54,955 nucleotides of DNA from contig WYAY01000196.1 in assembly GCA_011526165.1 (NCBI GenBank), forward strand, positions 1 through 54,955. The letters run 5' to 3'. The position numbers were made by a program, and so were the translations under genes. Position 1 is the first letter of the stretch; the number at the start of each line of letters is the position of its first letter. This stretch comes from Sulfuritalea sp. Lineage in GTDB: Bacteria > Pseudomonadota > Gammaproteobacteria > Burkholderiales > Rhodocyclaceae. A model generated the notes under the pieces. It was not told where the DNA came from. It saw nothing but the letters and a program-made list of their open reading frames with translations, and made no database searches. Positions 54,749 through 54,955 of the stretch are shown piece by piece.

Positions 54749-54843
54749 ACCCCTTTGAAAAAGGGGGGCCAGGGGGGATTTCACCGCGTTCCATGATGCC
54801 GCCGCAGCAAAATCCCCCTCATTCCCCCTTTTCCAAAAGGGGA
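54749..54843. repeat. MITE/REPIN-like inverted repeat, copy B, between fdhE and the fdh gamma gene
   Basis: Arms 54749-54781 and 54809-54843 carry the same CCCCTTT..AAAAAGGGGG and GGGGGGATTT blocks as copy A in selA, in the same arm arrangement. Confidence 0.8.
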
Positions 54844-54853
54844 GGCCTTGCAA

Positions 54854-54955
54854 CTACTTGCCGGTCATCTCGCGGTACCAGGCGCGGTGGTGCTGGCGCG
54901 CCCAGGCGCGGGTGACCGTGCCGTACCACATGGCGCGGATGGTGCCCTTCACCCA
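54854..54955 (-). CDS. Formate dehydrogenase gamma (cytochrome b) subunit, C-terminal fragment
   Basis: Only the last 33 residues and the stop codon are in the window; the fragment reads IRAMWYGTVTRAWARQHHRAW and ends in YREMTGK. This basic, His-rich end matches the cytoplasmic tail of proteobacterial FdnI/FdoI-type cytochrome b subunits. It lies directly upstream of fdhE on the same strand, with the dispersed repeat between. Assignment rests on a short match plus context. Confidence 0.6.
   Translation of the reverse strand, partial: WVKGTIRAMWYGTVTRAWARQHHRAWYREMTGK

Noticed and set aside
54722..54853. Longer fdhE start beginning within the repeat
   Set aside because: The extra N-terminal residues are encoded by the inverted repeat; MTTLLEPG at 54721 is the natural start.

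Overview
The window is GC-rich, densely coded chromosomal DNA from a Gram-negative bacterium, most likely a betaproteobacterium of the Rhodocyclales type. This is inferred from the gene set: an iscR-led isc operon with hscBA, fdx and iscX, a selA-selB-selC formate dehydrogenase locus, DUF1015, DUF2237 and DUF4124 proteins, and a PFOR/RnfB-like pair. No rRNA, prophage, CRISPR array or complete insertion sequence is visible. The species cannot be named from the sequence.

Layout. 1-1.65 kb (minus): 5' part of a 2-oxoacid:acceptor oxidoreductase gene preceded by an RnfB-like iron-sulfur membrane protein, behind a long structured leader. 2.1-6.1 kb (plus): the AmmeMemoRadiSam trio (Memo-like B, AMMECR1-like A, radical SAM), an alpha/beta hydrolase and a DUF4124 protein. 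6.1-8.6 kb (minus): flavin reductase-like protein, DUF2147 protein, membrane histidine kinase. 8.75-13.6 kb: a four-PAS hybrid kinase with two receivers and Hpt, convergent with a receiver-GGDEF cyclase. 13.8-16.7 kb: dodecin, DUF3301, small-multidrug-export-type membrane protein, Na+/Ca2+ antiporter, cupin.

16.7-28.1 kb is a light-response locus. A LuxR regulator, a photolyase and a CarH/LitR-type MerR regulator (with both cobalamin motifs) face a near-perfect sigma-70 promoter with repeated TTGTCC(A/T)GGACA palindromes. That promoter drives a small membrane peptide gene, folE2 and eight tightly overlapping genes (FAD oxidoreductase, DUF1365, cyclopropane-type fatty acid synthase, chalcone isomerase-like, MFS transporter, DUF3833 lipoprotein, SDR, SnoaL-like). 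The likely logic is that light releases the B12 repressor, inducing DNA repair, pterin supply and membrane-lipid modification.

28.1-36 kb: MscS channel, small lipoprotein and phosphoribosyltransferase, then mfd, a DAHP synthase and DUF1015. 36-44.5 kb (minus): trmJ, cysE, iscR, a second cysteine desulfurase, iscS-U-A, hscB-hscA-fdx-iscX and DUF2237, with two IscR boxes on the iscR promoter. 44.6-48.7 kb: suhB, a YdjM-like membrane hydrolase, a lower-GC GIY-YIG gene that looks acquired, an isochorismatase-like hydrolase and a GNAT enzyme. 48.7-55 kb (minus): DsrE-like and GcvH-like proteins, tRNA-Sec, selB, selA, a MazE/PIN toxin-antitoxin pair on the plus strand, fdhE and the 3' end of a formate dehydrogenase cytochrome b gene.

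The most unusual signal is not a gene. A bipartite dispersed motif, GCCGT, nine loosely conserved bases, then ACTGACTTT(T/C), occurs on average every 3-4 kb. I count 14 exact copies of the right half, plus four one-mismatch copies with the same spacing. It lies inside coding sequences as well as between genes and on both strands. It behaves like an uptake-signal or other genome-wide DNA-recognition sequence and I know of no description of it.
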